Positions 11,224 through 22,100 of a DNA stretch of 64,000 nucleotides are shown in pieces. A program made the translations under genes and the position numbers. This stretch comes from Eudorina sp. 2006-703-Eu-15 (taxonomy: Eukaryota; Chlorophyta; Chlorophyceae; Chlamydomonadales; Volvocaceae), in contig BDSI01000001.1 of the NCBI GenBank assembly GCA_003117195.1, positions 1,240,001-1,304,000 of the forward strand, read 5' to 3'. The stretch's first letter is position 1. Each line of letters begins with the position of its first letter. The notes under the pieces are model-generated. The model was not told the origin of the DNA. It worked only from the letters and a program-made list of their open reading frames with translations, and did no database searches.

Positions 11224-13018
11224 AACAGCAAATTTTAACCTTACAGGTAAGGTCGGGCGCTTCCGCGTCGAAACACTTCAAACTATGTGAATGAGCCGAC
11301 ACGACTGTCAAATTCGAGCGTCATCAAACACAATCTAGCACAGGGTTCTCAATGTGTACATTCGGCGCCACCTTTCAGCACTGCTCCGAACCCGACGTAC
11401 GAATGACCCGTGGACCGGCATGCCCTGCCTCGCCTGGACCGTTGCGCGTGCGGCTCCGTTCAGACGGTGCGGGGCTTATAGAGAGATGGTCGTGTCAGTT
11501 CAAGTACTCAAGTACGGGGTGGTTACCTGGTAGTGCGGGTTCGGGGCGTGCTTCGGTGCACTTGTGGAGCATGTCCGGTGCGCCACGGTGGCTGGCGCGG
11601 TTTCGTGAGGCGGCTGCGGCTGTCACCGATGACCCGCGGGGTAGCGGCGGCGTCAACTGTAACATCATTAATAATCTTGATCAATTAAGGACGGGGTAGT
11701 GGTTCCCTGGTCGTGCGGAGTGAGGCAGAGGCTCGGGCTGTCAACGATGACCCGTTGGGATCCACTCCCCATCATCCTTAAGTATGCAGAACGCAATGCG
11801 CGGCTACGTACGGCTCCGAGCACACTATTGGAAAGCTAAGCGCCAGCTAAGCGCCATACGTTGCTACGTGCACGGCTGTGCAGTATTCAGTGCGTTGGCA
11901 GACGCGCCGTCGAGCTTACAAACCTCTTGCGGGGAGTGCGGGAGACACTCAGCAGCCGGCACGTACACGCGCAGGTGGTCAGGTGAATGAGCCAGAGGCC
12001 ACACTCCACACCTCTGTACTTGTAAGAAATGGCGCTCGAGCGACAAGAAACAACGCACAATTCAAGACAGCACATTCTTTGGCCTGCAGAAATCACTTCG
12101 GTATGCCTGGGAAGGCTGGGAAGCGGCTAACATCCCCTAGCTCTATTAGGATGTATGAAGTCTCTCTGACACGCAGGGTGGCAGCACACCAGCTGTGCAA
12201 GGCCATCAATTAATCATCAAATCAGGCGCACGAGCGGAGGCCTCGTCCACGAGGGTTATTGTCGGCCTCGGAGCACGAACAAGCAGGGGTACGAACTTGC
12301 GTGGGCGCGAGCACGCCCATGGTCAATGGAAACATGGATGCCCGGTCCTTCATTTTTTTGCCCAACACATCACACAACGCCACACAACAGGTTACACCAA
12401 GGCGCGCTGCGAGCCGGAGACCACGCTCGCGCCGTCCCAAACACGCAAGAACCCACGAGGGAGCATACAAATACGCAACACGTGCACACCACACACATGC
12501 CAGCTAGACCCGCATGACAGGGTCGTGTGCAAAGCTGCACACCCCACCAATATGCAGATGCGCAGCTGCGCGTGCTTGTATATTGAATCCGGCGGCGGTT
12601 GATGGGATGTTCATCCCCCCGGGTACGAAATCAAGAGCGCCCATCCTGCGCAGGGACCTTTCTCCGTTGCAGGATTAACACAGGTGATCCGACCCACCTA
12701 CACTTGCGCCGCCGCAAGTGCACATATGCCACAGCCGGTAATTAACCAACTCAAACAGCTTTGCAACGCTCCTTGCAATGCATGCATGGCACCTGGGTGG
12801 CAGGCACCCATGTCTTCATCGTCCAGGCCGCTGCTGAACAGCGTATGTGTCCAGGCTGCCAACCAACCAACCTATCGAATGACCTCGTCGTCGTCTTCGC
12901 GCTGCCTGTCCATCGGTGCCATTTCAGATTCTTCGCCTGGACCAGTAACTAACCTTCCTATGCGGCCTAGTGCCCAGTCTCAACCGCTGCCGAGCTGTTG
13001 TGTCGTCCAGACGGCAGC
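11224..13018. other. Intergenic region carrying two copies of a dispersed repeat
   Basis: This is the upstream flank of SKI8 and the 3' flank of the DUF1517 gene. It includes one fuller copy (11521-11680) and one internally shortened copy (11701-11781) of a dispersed element, annotated separately. No frame in 11800-12900 shows recognisable protein features. Confidence 0.55.
11521..11781 (+). repeat. Dispersed element, copies A and A'
   Basis: Copy A (11521-11680) shares extended blocks with 31653-31800, including GGTGCGCCA and the block CTGTCACCGATGACCCGCGG followed by an ACATC-type end. Copy A' (11701-11781) starts with nearly the same bases as A (GGTT.CCTGGT.GTGCGG) and resumes at GGCTGTCAACGATGACCCG, so it looks like A with the middle removed. 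I see no coding capacity, which suits a non-autonomous mobile element or fragment. Confidence 0.75.
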
Positions 13019-16000
13019 TCAAGCGCGGCTCGCCGCCGCGCTGCCGAGCAGCACCAGGTCCGGGTAGTCCCGCTCGAGCTGCTCCCGGGTGAGGTAGTCG
13101 GTCTCGTTGCGCGGCGTCCACAGCAGCTCCACCGCCATGACGCGGTCGCTGCTGAGGCCCGTCACCTGCTGCAGCGCGTGCCGCAAACTCGGCCAGTCGT
13201 CAACCTGTTGGGCAGGACGGGGCCGGTTGAGACAAAGTGGGTTCCGTGTTACGGGCAGTTGACGGCATGACGGGTGCATCCCAAGGACAGGCCATTCACA
13301 AGCAACCATAACGACTTGAGGTTCTTATACATACGGTAAAAGCACCCATGGGGCACCCAATCGTGGGGGACGTGGCCAGGAAGAGGGGAAGAGCGAAGGC
13401 GTGAGCTTTCCACGTTACACCTGTCCGTATGTCGCGCTTCCTTAAAAACCTTGGTTTGTCTGCGATAGACCCGCACCCGCACCCACCTGGCTTGGGATGT
13501 CCAATTTGCCTCGGGCGGCTGCAAGGCACAGGCAACAGTCCGGTCACCCCTGGGGTCCACGCTGGTGCAATGCATAGTAGATGGGGCTAGTAGCGCCAAA
13601 ACCCACAACTTGGCCCGATGCAAGCAACCTACGCGCTGCCGTCGCCGGGAGACAGCCTGCCCCCGCAAACACAGCAAGCTGACGCTATCCCTATCCCTGC
13701 ACTCACCTAGCACAAGCGTAATGACCGTCAGCTCTTTGACCGGCTTGCCCGGCTGGCCAAGCCCCAGGCCCCCCATCAGTCCGCCCAGTATGCCGCCGCC
13801 CTTCGCCTTGGCCGGTGCTTCGTCCTCGTCGGTGGTCTCGCCCATGTGCCGAACCACCGCCTGCTCACACAGTGCCACAGGGTTTCCGATGTGGGTTGAC
13901 AGCTTGCCTCGTTGCGCGCGACGACTGACGACGGGCGATAAGCCGCTTTACGGCACGTGCACATCATGCTTGCGAGCACCCGTTCCGCCCACCTCCTCAT
14001 TGTTGGCCTTGGCAGCTTCGGCCTCTGCGATCTCCCCGAACACCGTGTACGCGCGCTTCTTGCTGGACAACTGCTCCTGGCTGACGGCCGCGTAGGCGAT
14101 GGTACCCTACGGATGCAGACGCAAGACAAAGGCGCTGTCTTAGATACCTTAATGGCTTTACTGCTCACAGCGTGGCGCTGAATCACGGCCCCGGGCCGAC
14201 ACAGAACGCCCAGTAAGATCTGCGTGGTCAGAAGAGGGGGCGGCCCCCGGAGACGGCGGGTGCACTGTACTGCCGCGTGACTCCCTAACGCCAACCAAAC
14301 CAACGGTGTGCAAGATCTGCGACACACACAGCACAGACTGCCGCGACAACAACTAACAGCGCGCCAAATCGACAGCGTTCTTCCGACACCGCAGCCTTTT
14401 GTTTATTATACGGTTCGGGCAATGGGTATATTATATGCGCATACGGGCAAACTATTGGGCGCCACTTGGCCCCTCGCATGTCACGCACTCCTGTTCTGCC
14501 TGCTTAAATAACACAGCACAGACTGCGTTTATCCTCTACGTCGCCGTCACCATTGTCTGTCACGTTCGACTTCGCTTCTCGCGGCTCAGTTCTTTTATAC
14601 AGCACAGGCGCGAGTGACACAACGTGGCGGGCCCCACCTGGTGCTGCAGAAGCTGCAGGATCGCCTCCTCAAGGATCAGCCAGGCGCCCTGCTGCCCAAC
14701 CTGAGCAGCCGCCAGGGGGGGTACAAAAGTGCATCAGGATGCGCGACGGGTAGTATGAACCGAAGGAACTTTATGCCAGGGGCCACAGCTGCTTGCACCA
14801 GCACTTGTCTGATATGTGCGCAGGCGGCGCGACCCACGTGCACACGAGGTCCGCGTGAACGCATGCAGAATGCAGCACGCAACACGTTTTGTGTCGTGCG
14901 CCGAGGCCAAAGCGCCCCGGCGGATCAATGATGTGGGTTGCACACGCGCAGACCTGGATGCGTAGGTATTCCAGTCCTACACCGGCCTTTTGAAACCATG
15001 CGGATGCTGCCAGCAGCACAACAGACACGCCGAGCGTGAGGATGATAGCTGACCTGGATCATGGAGTTCAGCTCACGCAGCTTGGACTGCAGCTGCGGCT
15101 GCCGCTCGAGCATGGCAACCTGCGCGTGACCCAGGTGGAATCGTGAAGAGGAACCCAATGTCCAAAGGACGCGGAACTGCACGTTTGAGAAGCAAAACGG
15201 TGATGCGCGGGCCACAAAAGCAAGAGGCGCCATTGCTCTGTGCCGCAACATGCGTGCCCCGGCGCAGGTTCTCCATGTACCTGTGTGAAATGATCACTTG
15301 TGGATTCACTTGCATGATTGTGTCAGCTATTACCCACTAGGCTGGCGCGGGGAGCACGTACCCGTGCCCAAGTACACAGTGTCGCAAAGAATGAATGTCT
15401 GTTGCTCACCTGCACTTTAACAACCGTCAGAGGCTCGCCCGAGTCCTGCAGGTTCCGAATAACGGCGAGAGTCAAAGCCAAGCCCGCGATGTTGGCGGCA
15501 ACCAGCCCCAGCAGCGACGCCCACAGCGGAAGGGCCTCCAGGTCAATGCCGGCTGCTAAATCGGGGTACGCAATGATGTCACCGACGAGCAGAGGGGGGC
15601 GAGGGAAGCTCGCGCCGACCGCGAGGTCCGGTGCTGACAAGAGCGGATGCATCGCATGCAGGCGGATCGACATGGGCACGCGGTAACGCCGGGCTGTAGG
15701 ACGGCGGCGTGCGATGTCACCCATCGGCAAGGCGGAACCCCTGCGTTGAAACAAAAGTGCAATGAGTGTCGTTGACTGCATCCGGCCCACGACCTTGGCC
15801 GTGCCGGCTGCGGCCGGGTAACGTAAAGCCAGGGGCCTTGTTGTGGATTTCGGAGATTGTGAAGGCGGACAGTCATCACGTCACGGGCTGAACGTACACC
15901 AGCGTACGTGTGGTTTCGCGTTCATCAGCACGTGTGGGACAGCAGAATGCAAAACGCATACCTGAATTAAACGAGCTACCCAGTCATCAGCATGCCTGGA

Positions 16001-16571
16001 TGTGGGTCGACGCGGAATGGCAACACACTATGGAATGCGTACGGGTAGGGCTGCGTACTGAGGAGAGGCCCTGTCTAGGAATCCTTAATGATCTAGCCGC
16101 AAACCCAGATCGCTACGACGCCGCACGCGCAACACGGTTTGTGATTTGCTCCGCACAAATCGTGGACACACCTTTTCCGCAACATCATAGCTGCCGTACG
16201 GTGGCCACCGAGCCGACCGCCAGTGCGAGCAGCCTCTGCGTAATCGCATGGGCCCAGAACCTGCCAGGGGCAACGGCCGTAGTGACTGGGCCTATCACAA
16301 CAGGGCATACACGGCGACGTCAACTCACCAGGGCGGTGCACGCCAGTGCAGCAAAGGCTGCGTTCCGCAGGTTCTGTGAGAACAGAATCGGCGCAGGTGC
16401 CAACTTGCTGGCGTTGGCCCGCACAACGCGTGGACACGTTGCGGTTGCCCCAGCAGGCACAGGGACGCGCAAGCAAGGCTTCCGGAGAACGAAACACCGT
16501 GGGCGCATGATTGCACTTGTTACGGCTTTTCTGTTGCAGACTAGACTTGTTTCCGTCACCGCGGGCAACAT
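13019..16571 (-). CDS. DUF1517 / FLAP1-like plastid membrane protein
   Basis: Nine exons join in phase to 439 residues: 16329-16571, 16172-16260, 15410-15740, 15054-15119, 14638-14700, 13993-14106, 13707-13902, 13487-13518 and 13019-13204. Residues 1-80 are Arg/Ala-rich with no acidic cluster, like a chloroplast transit peptide. A hydrophobic stretch then leads to EAARTGGRLGG, the family's typical AARSGGR-type start. A membrane helix spans about 181-204. The C-terminal half carries EPLTVVKVQVAMLER, YAAVSQEQLSSKKRAYTVF, LTVITLVLAARG and VMAVELLWTPRNETD. These match Arabidopsis FLAP1 (At1g54520), a chloroplast membrane protein implicated in acclimation to fluctuating light. Exon 8 is only 32 nt, yet it restores both the frame and the conserved VLAARGKLDIPSQ stretch. 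A Gly-rich GGGILGGLMGGLGLG insert lies near residue 335. The gene is head to head with centrin. Confidence 0.88.
14531..14615. repeat. Dispersed repeat shared with 5708-5895
   Basis: TCTACGTCGCCGTCACC recurs at about 5711, and the GACTTC.CTTCTCG.GGC block recurs near 5829. The copy here lies in an intron of the DUF1517 gene; the other lies 3' of exon 3 in an F-box-like gene intron. The homology is patchy, as between old copies of a mobile element. A further short match (GCATGTCACGCACTCCTG) is shared by about 14476 and about 18892. Confidence 0.55.
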
Positions 16572-16962
16572 CGCTCAACAGTGTCGTGCGCCGTAAGACA
16601 CTGCACTTAACGCTTATTTCACCAAATGCTTGGATTTTTATCACGAGGAACTAACTCGAAACGAAATTGCTGCTCCGTAATCCTCGACTGGCTCCTCACC
16701 GACTGCCCACACACCCTTAACGGCTTTGAAGACTGAACATGATAAAATATGCGAAATCATAACATGCATGCAGAATTTCCACTCGATGCGGGTTTTTGGA
16801 AGTTTGTCCGCATTCGTACGACAATTTTGGAACCCGGCAATAAAGCGGTTCTCCGTCTCTACTCAACTCAATAACAAGACTTGTATCCAGGACACTCTGT
16901 GATTATTATTCTGTTCTATTAGGAAGTCTTTGAGCAGTATCGCCTGAGTAGACTATCTAAAC
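16572..16962. promoter_or_regulatory. Short divergent promoter between DUF1517 gene and centrin
   Basis: Only 391 bases separate the two start codons, so both 5' UTRs and promoters must lie here or overlap. The interval is clearly more AT-rich than the surrounding coding sequence. I do not see an unambiguous TATA box for either gene. Confidence 0.55.
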
Positions 16963-18288
16963 ATGAGCTATAAGGCTAAGACCGTGGTGTCTGCCCGTCG
17001 TGACCAGAAGAAGGGGCGAGGTGCTGGTCTGACGGAAGAGCAGAAGCAGGAGATCCGCGAGGCATTCGACCTGTAGGTTGTCTCCGGGTACTGTGGCTTC
17101 CCTTGGGAGCACCGCGTCCTTGCCCGCGCGGCGCCAGAGCCTGATCACGAATATGACGCAACTGCTTTGACAATTCTTTCAACAGATTTGACACCGATGG
17201 CAGCGGGACCATCGACGCTAAGGTGCGACGCTTGGCGCTTGCGTTGGTTCAACTTCAAAAACGACGTTCGCTTGGCATGGCCTGTAGCCGAAGCTGCTCG
17301 TTTGGATTGATATGATTTGTGATATATTGCAGAGAAGTTCAGGGGACTTGCAGGGCCAGAGCACAACTTGACTTTCCCGTAACCGTCCGCTCAAACCTCT
17401 CGCAGGAGCTCAAAGTTGCCATGCGTGCTCTTGGTTTCGAGCCGAAGAAGGAGGAGGTATGTAACGAGATAAAGCTTATTGTTACGTCTTTTGACTAAGC
17501 GGCGCGGTCATTGACCAAGGGGCACTTGGTTAGAACTCCCTAACCAATGTTTCAAATGCGTTTACAGATCAAGAAGATGATCTCGGACATTGACAAAGAT
17601 GGGTCTGGCACCATCGACTTCGAGGAGTAAGTGGCTTTCACGTTTCCCAGAAGTCCTGTGCCCAACCTTCCAGCCTCTCGGGCTCAAAAGCGTTGCTTCC
17701 TTTACGTGCAGGTTCCTGCAGATGGTGAGGGTCGAGGCGTGGGTATTATCAGTGTCGGGTTTTGCCGTGTCTGCGTGGTCGCCGTACCAGCACTCATGGT
17801 TGGTCCTCGCTGCAGATGACGGCCAAGATGGGAGAGCGCGACTCGCGGGAAGAGATTTTGAAGGCATTCCGCTTGTTTGACGACGACGGGTCCGGCACCA
17901 TCACGCTGAAGGTGGGCGGGCTTCGGGCACGACAGTATTGGCGTCCTTGTGAGCTCCATCTCAATCAATGGTGTCGTCGTGCAGGACTTGCGCCGCGTTG
18001 CCAAGGAGCTCGGAGAGAACCTCACAGGTAATGTCAAGGCCCGCGCCCGGCAATCCGCTGGGATCCTTTTGAGGGCGAGTAGCTGACATGCACTACGGTC
18101 GCAGATGAGGAGCTCCAAGAGATGATCGACGAGGCCGACCGCGACGGTGACGGCGAGATCAACGAGGACGAGTTCATCCGGTGCGTCCGCGATTACACTG
18201 CAACTGCGCACGGGCGAGGCGTCCCGCTAATTGCTTGTGGTTTTATCGATTGACCCGCAGGATCATGAAGAAGACGTCCCTGTTCTAA
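16963..18288 (+). CDS. CEN: Centrin (caltractin)
   Basis: Nine exons, 16963-17072, 17186-17222, 17406-17456, 17568-17626, 17712-17724, 17816-17911, 17985-18027, 18105-18180 and 18261-18288, join in phase to 170 residues. The protein begins [19 protein letters not shown] and ends MKKTSLF, as in Chlamydomonas centrin. Four EF-hand loops are visible: [36 protein letters not shown] and [12 protein letters not shown]. All four keep the Gly at loop position 6 and the terminal Glu or Asp. Centrin is the calcium-binding protein of basal bodies, the nucleus-basal-body connectors and inner-arm dyneins. Compared with the Chlamydomonas sequence as I remember it, there is one extra residue in [10 protein letters not shown], and loop 4 is more canonical. 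Exon 5 is a 13-nt microexon. Identity is certain; exon boundaries are nearly so. Confidence 0.97.
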
Positions 18289-18665
18289 GCGGAACCGAGC
18301 GCTGACTGGCTGCAGCGGGCGGCCTGAGACAAGGCGCTGGGAGACCTCTCCGGCGCACCACTTGTGACGCTCTTGCGACTTGTACTGGAATGTATAGTTA
18401 GTGGACGGACGGCTGTTTCGTTTCCATTTTTACCTTTGCTACGTACAGATAGACCGGGAATAGACAGGGTGATGGACACCATTTCTTCAGACTGGCTGTT
18501 ACTGTTATGTACATACAATGCTGCCCACTGGCAGAGCACATCTTGCCACATTCTCGCCATCCATTGTTGGCGCATGCCACATAGCCCTGCTCCTCGTCCC
18601 GGCGGGGGCTCGAACTACATACCGGGGGCTGTGCGCCCATTGCACGCAGGCCCAATGCTGATAAA

Positions 18666-18670
18666 TGTAA
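18666..18670 (+). terminator. Probable centrin polyadenylation signal TGTAA
   Basis: TGTAA is the usual volvocine polyadenylation motif. This copy lies about 380 bases after the centrin stop, a normal 3' UTR length for these algae. Confidence 0.6.
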
Positions 18671-18910
18671 AGATATCTGCACACACCGATTCAATGTGCC
18701 GTGTGTCTTGAGTGACCCGGGCTCAGCATCAACACATCAACTTTGCCAACTGCATCAGCTCAGCCAACCTCCAATAGCCTGCCGACATGTGCCGACCTAC
18801 GCAGCTCGTCATTCGCCTTCAGCCTTCCTACATCTCCTAGTTGCTTTATGGGTTGGCAAACTGGCATTTCCCGGGCCTAATTAAGCCCCTTGCATGTCAC
18901 GCACTCCTGC

Positions 18911-18921
18911 TTACAATTACA
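18911..18921 (-). terminator. Probable phosphatase polyadenylation signal TGTAA
   Basis: Two TGTAA motifs on the minus strand lie about 190 bases after the phosphatase stop. They are at a plausible distance, but position and motif are the only evidence. Confidence 0.5.
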
Positions 18922-19107
18922 CTGATTCGTATGTTCTGTCAACAGACTTTCCGAAACGGCAGAAACCTTGTTGCCTCTACCTGGCATTCACAAGGGCTAC
19001 GGTCGGGCGGCAACACGGGAACGCTCGCGTCCCTGGCTTGCAACCCAGTCTCGGCACATTCAGCACATTCAAACTGATGGTGTTGGTCGGTCCCATCAAT
19101 TGACGTC

Positions 19108-22100
19108 CTAGCTCGACAGGCCCGGGGCAGCGCTCCTGCGCTCCATAAATTTATCTCCCCAGTCAGCGGGCTTGCGCAATTCGAAGGTGTCCATTAGGTG
19201 CCCATCGTCATCGCCAACTATTTCCACAGTCAGATCAGAACGGCTGATTTTCATCCGCATGTAGCCCCACCACAGGCCAAGGCTCTGCGGCGCAAACACA
19301 AAGGCACCAAGCATGTATGGCAATAATAGGTCGGAAGGTCGCAATCCTGTGCCTACTGACAATTAAGCGCGATGTATCCAGTTCCGCGATCGCATCTAGG
19401 GCAGCGCTTTGCCCCGTTACTCACCTGCAACCAGTCGGGCAGTGGGTCCACAATGTTCAGGGTCAGACCAGCCCCTGCGTGGCCTATCACCACGTGCACC
19501 GGAGCAGTCGCCACGCCGTCGGCGTCGTTTGCCTGACATGCACCCCGGTACAGCGGACAGGTGCGCTGGTAGCTGTGGTGGTGTCCCTGGAGCGTCAGAT
19601 CCACCTGCAACACATGGCAACAACACCTTTGAAACATACTGGCAGAATATGTGCGTTTGTGCGGATATGCGTATAGGAGTGTCCGGCTCCTGTTGTCGAC
19701 ACACGCGCAAATAGTCCCACACTGGGTTCCGTGGACTCCTCCCAAAGTCAAAGCTCTCGACGACCCTCACATGCGCTTGCGGCACTTACAAACCAGCCGC
19801 GTAACCATCCATCCTCTTCTCACCGAATATTCCATGAAGAGGTCCTCAAAGGCATCCCGCAGCAGCTGCGACACCGGCTGGTCGCCGTCCGGCCAGTTGG
19901 CATTGGTGGACGCTATGTAAATGGGCCGGTGCCCGGCAACCACCAGCCAAGGTGTGCGCCGTCGGTCGACGCTACGCAGCGTCTGTACGATGAACTCGTA
20001 CTGCTCGGATCCAGGCCCGAACGGGTGTTCCGTGCTGAAGATGATGAAGAACACCGGTCCGTGCTCAAACGCGTACCACTGCTTGTCTTTGCCTGCATTT
20101 AGGTCGGGACGGCACGTCCGGAACCTGCTTGGATGCGGCTGACAGATGCATCAATCTTATGGTAGAAGCGCAACCGGTGCTGCACTCTAGAAAAGGCCAG
20201 GCACGTCGCCGCAGGCCGCTGTCGGAAACAAAGGATGACACACACACGCACGAAGTTCAACGCGTTTTATTCTTGTCATGACGTGGACATCACAACCCGC
20301 CTCACCCTTGTACGGCATCGGGAAGCGCCTCTCGTACGATACCCCGCACTCGCCGCCGCTGTCCTCCACGCCAAAATAGTCACCCGAGCTGGGCCAATCA
20401 CGCTCGTGGTTGCCCGGCGCCACCATGTACGGCACGCGGGCCGCGATCGGCTCGATCTGGTGCATGAAGTTGTCCCACTGTGTCGAGTACCCCCTGCGGA
20501 TGGACAGTGTCGCATGACGGTACGCGAACCACACGACATATGTTGTTATGTGTTTAGTAGTTTATTGAGAACCCCGCCTTACAAAAAAGCCAACAGACAT
20601 TGGTCCTGTCGCGTCGTACTGCACACTACATACGTACACCCAAACGAGAACCCAACCCAAACGTTCGGCTACGTCTGCGCGCGGGGCCACTTCACGTTCA
20701 CGCATGCGACCCCAGCGCCAAGCGGCCTGCACGCGCTGCGCACCGAGCGTAGGAGATGTCGCCGACGTGCAACACCAGCGAGTAGGGCGCCGCCGCCGCC
20801 TCCTTCGCAAGCAGCCGCGTCGTGTTGAGCGACGGCATCATCTCGCTGCCCTCAAGCGAACCGTCAACCTGCAGGAGGATTGACGCGGCATCAAACGGGC
20901 GCGCTTCACGCGCGCTGTGCGTTGTGCGTGGTCGTGTTTGAGGCGCTGTAAGACGTCGGCCGCCGCCCGGCGAGCACTCACAAGGACAGGCACCACGCAC
21001 CGGCACGAATGGACCTCGTGGCGCACAAACACTCGGACACCCTCGCGAGGCTGCACCCCGCAATGTCCATGGCGCGATCCCCGATCCCGCAGAGGTACGG
21101 TACCTCAGCTCGCAGCACCGGGGCAAACACCCGTGACCCGTGTCGTCCGCGTGAGCGCGGACGACAAGGCTCCCGGCCGGTTAGCGACGGCCCGCGTCCA
21201 CAAAGCGCGTCCATCAAGTGCCCTCACCTCCGCCTGACCCATATCCGCCACGGCCAGAATGCGGACGACGGCATTCGGGGACGCCTCGGGCGGACTCACG
21301 AGCTCGAACTCTCGGCTCCAGCCCCCATCACCCTCCTGCACGCGCACACGGCGGAGAGGCCCATGGGTCAGGTACAGTAGTAGTAGCCCAGGCAGGCCCG
21401 ACCCAGACTGGGACCAAGCGGATTCGGGCTGTGGTCACTGTGGGGGTTCACTCGGGCTTTGCACCTCGCGCAGGCAAGGTGCGATCCTGCAGCCAGGCGC
21501 ACCCCAGTCCCCGCGCCGCCTGTCCCGCACATAAACCCTTTGCGTGCTCACAAACGCGCCGCTGGGTGCCCCTGGGCACAGGCACGCTGGAGTCAAGGGA
21601 CTCGCCTTGCTATCAGTTGCACACTCGACAGCCGAGAGGCCCGATCTGAGCGATGCGTGTGACAACCGCGCACGTGCTGCCAGGGGTCCATCCGGCGCAG
21701 GATCCATCCGGTCCCGAAACCAATCACTGGGATCTCGGTGGGATCCGCGCCTCACCATTCCGCGTCGTACATACCAGTCCCTATATACATGTATATACAT
21801 CCCTATATACAGGCCAGTCCCTTGCACCCACCGGGTCCCCCACTCGGTAGTAGTAGGTGGTGGACGGCTCGAGCGCCGTCAGGAGGGCCACGTGGTGGTG
21901 CCCGGCGTCCACCCAGCCCACCTGCGGGGCGGATCAATAGCGTTGAGCGTACAGGCGGACCACACCGCTTCAAGCCCGCCACCTGGCCTGGCGCCCTGAG
22001 GCCCCCCGCCACACACCCAGCCTTGAGCCCCAGCCGCGCGACGTCATCGAGGCCTAGCTGCCGCCAGGCGCGACGTCGGATCCTCCCAGCGGCGCTGTTC

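Larger units (their letters stand above)
18289..19107. other. Convergent 3' regions of centrin and purple acid phosphatase
   Basis: The two genes converge here. A plus-strand TGTAA at 18666-18670 suits the centrin 3' end. Minus-strand TGTAA copies at 18911-18915 and 18917-18921 suit the phosphatase. No gene is seen between them. Confidence 0.7.

Noticed and set aside
15741..15790. ATG at 15790 as start of the DUF1517 protein
   Set aside because: Two upstream exons with a transit peptide and the family's AARTGGR-type start join in phase at 15740.
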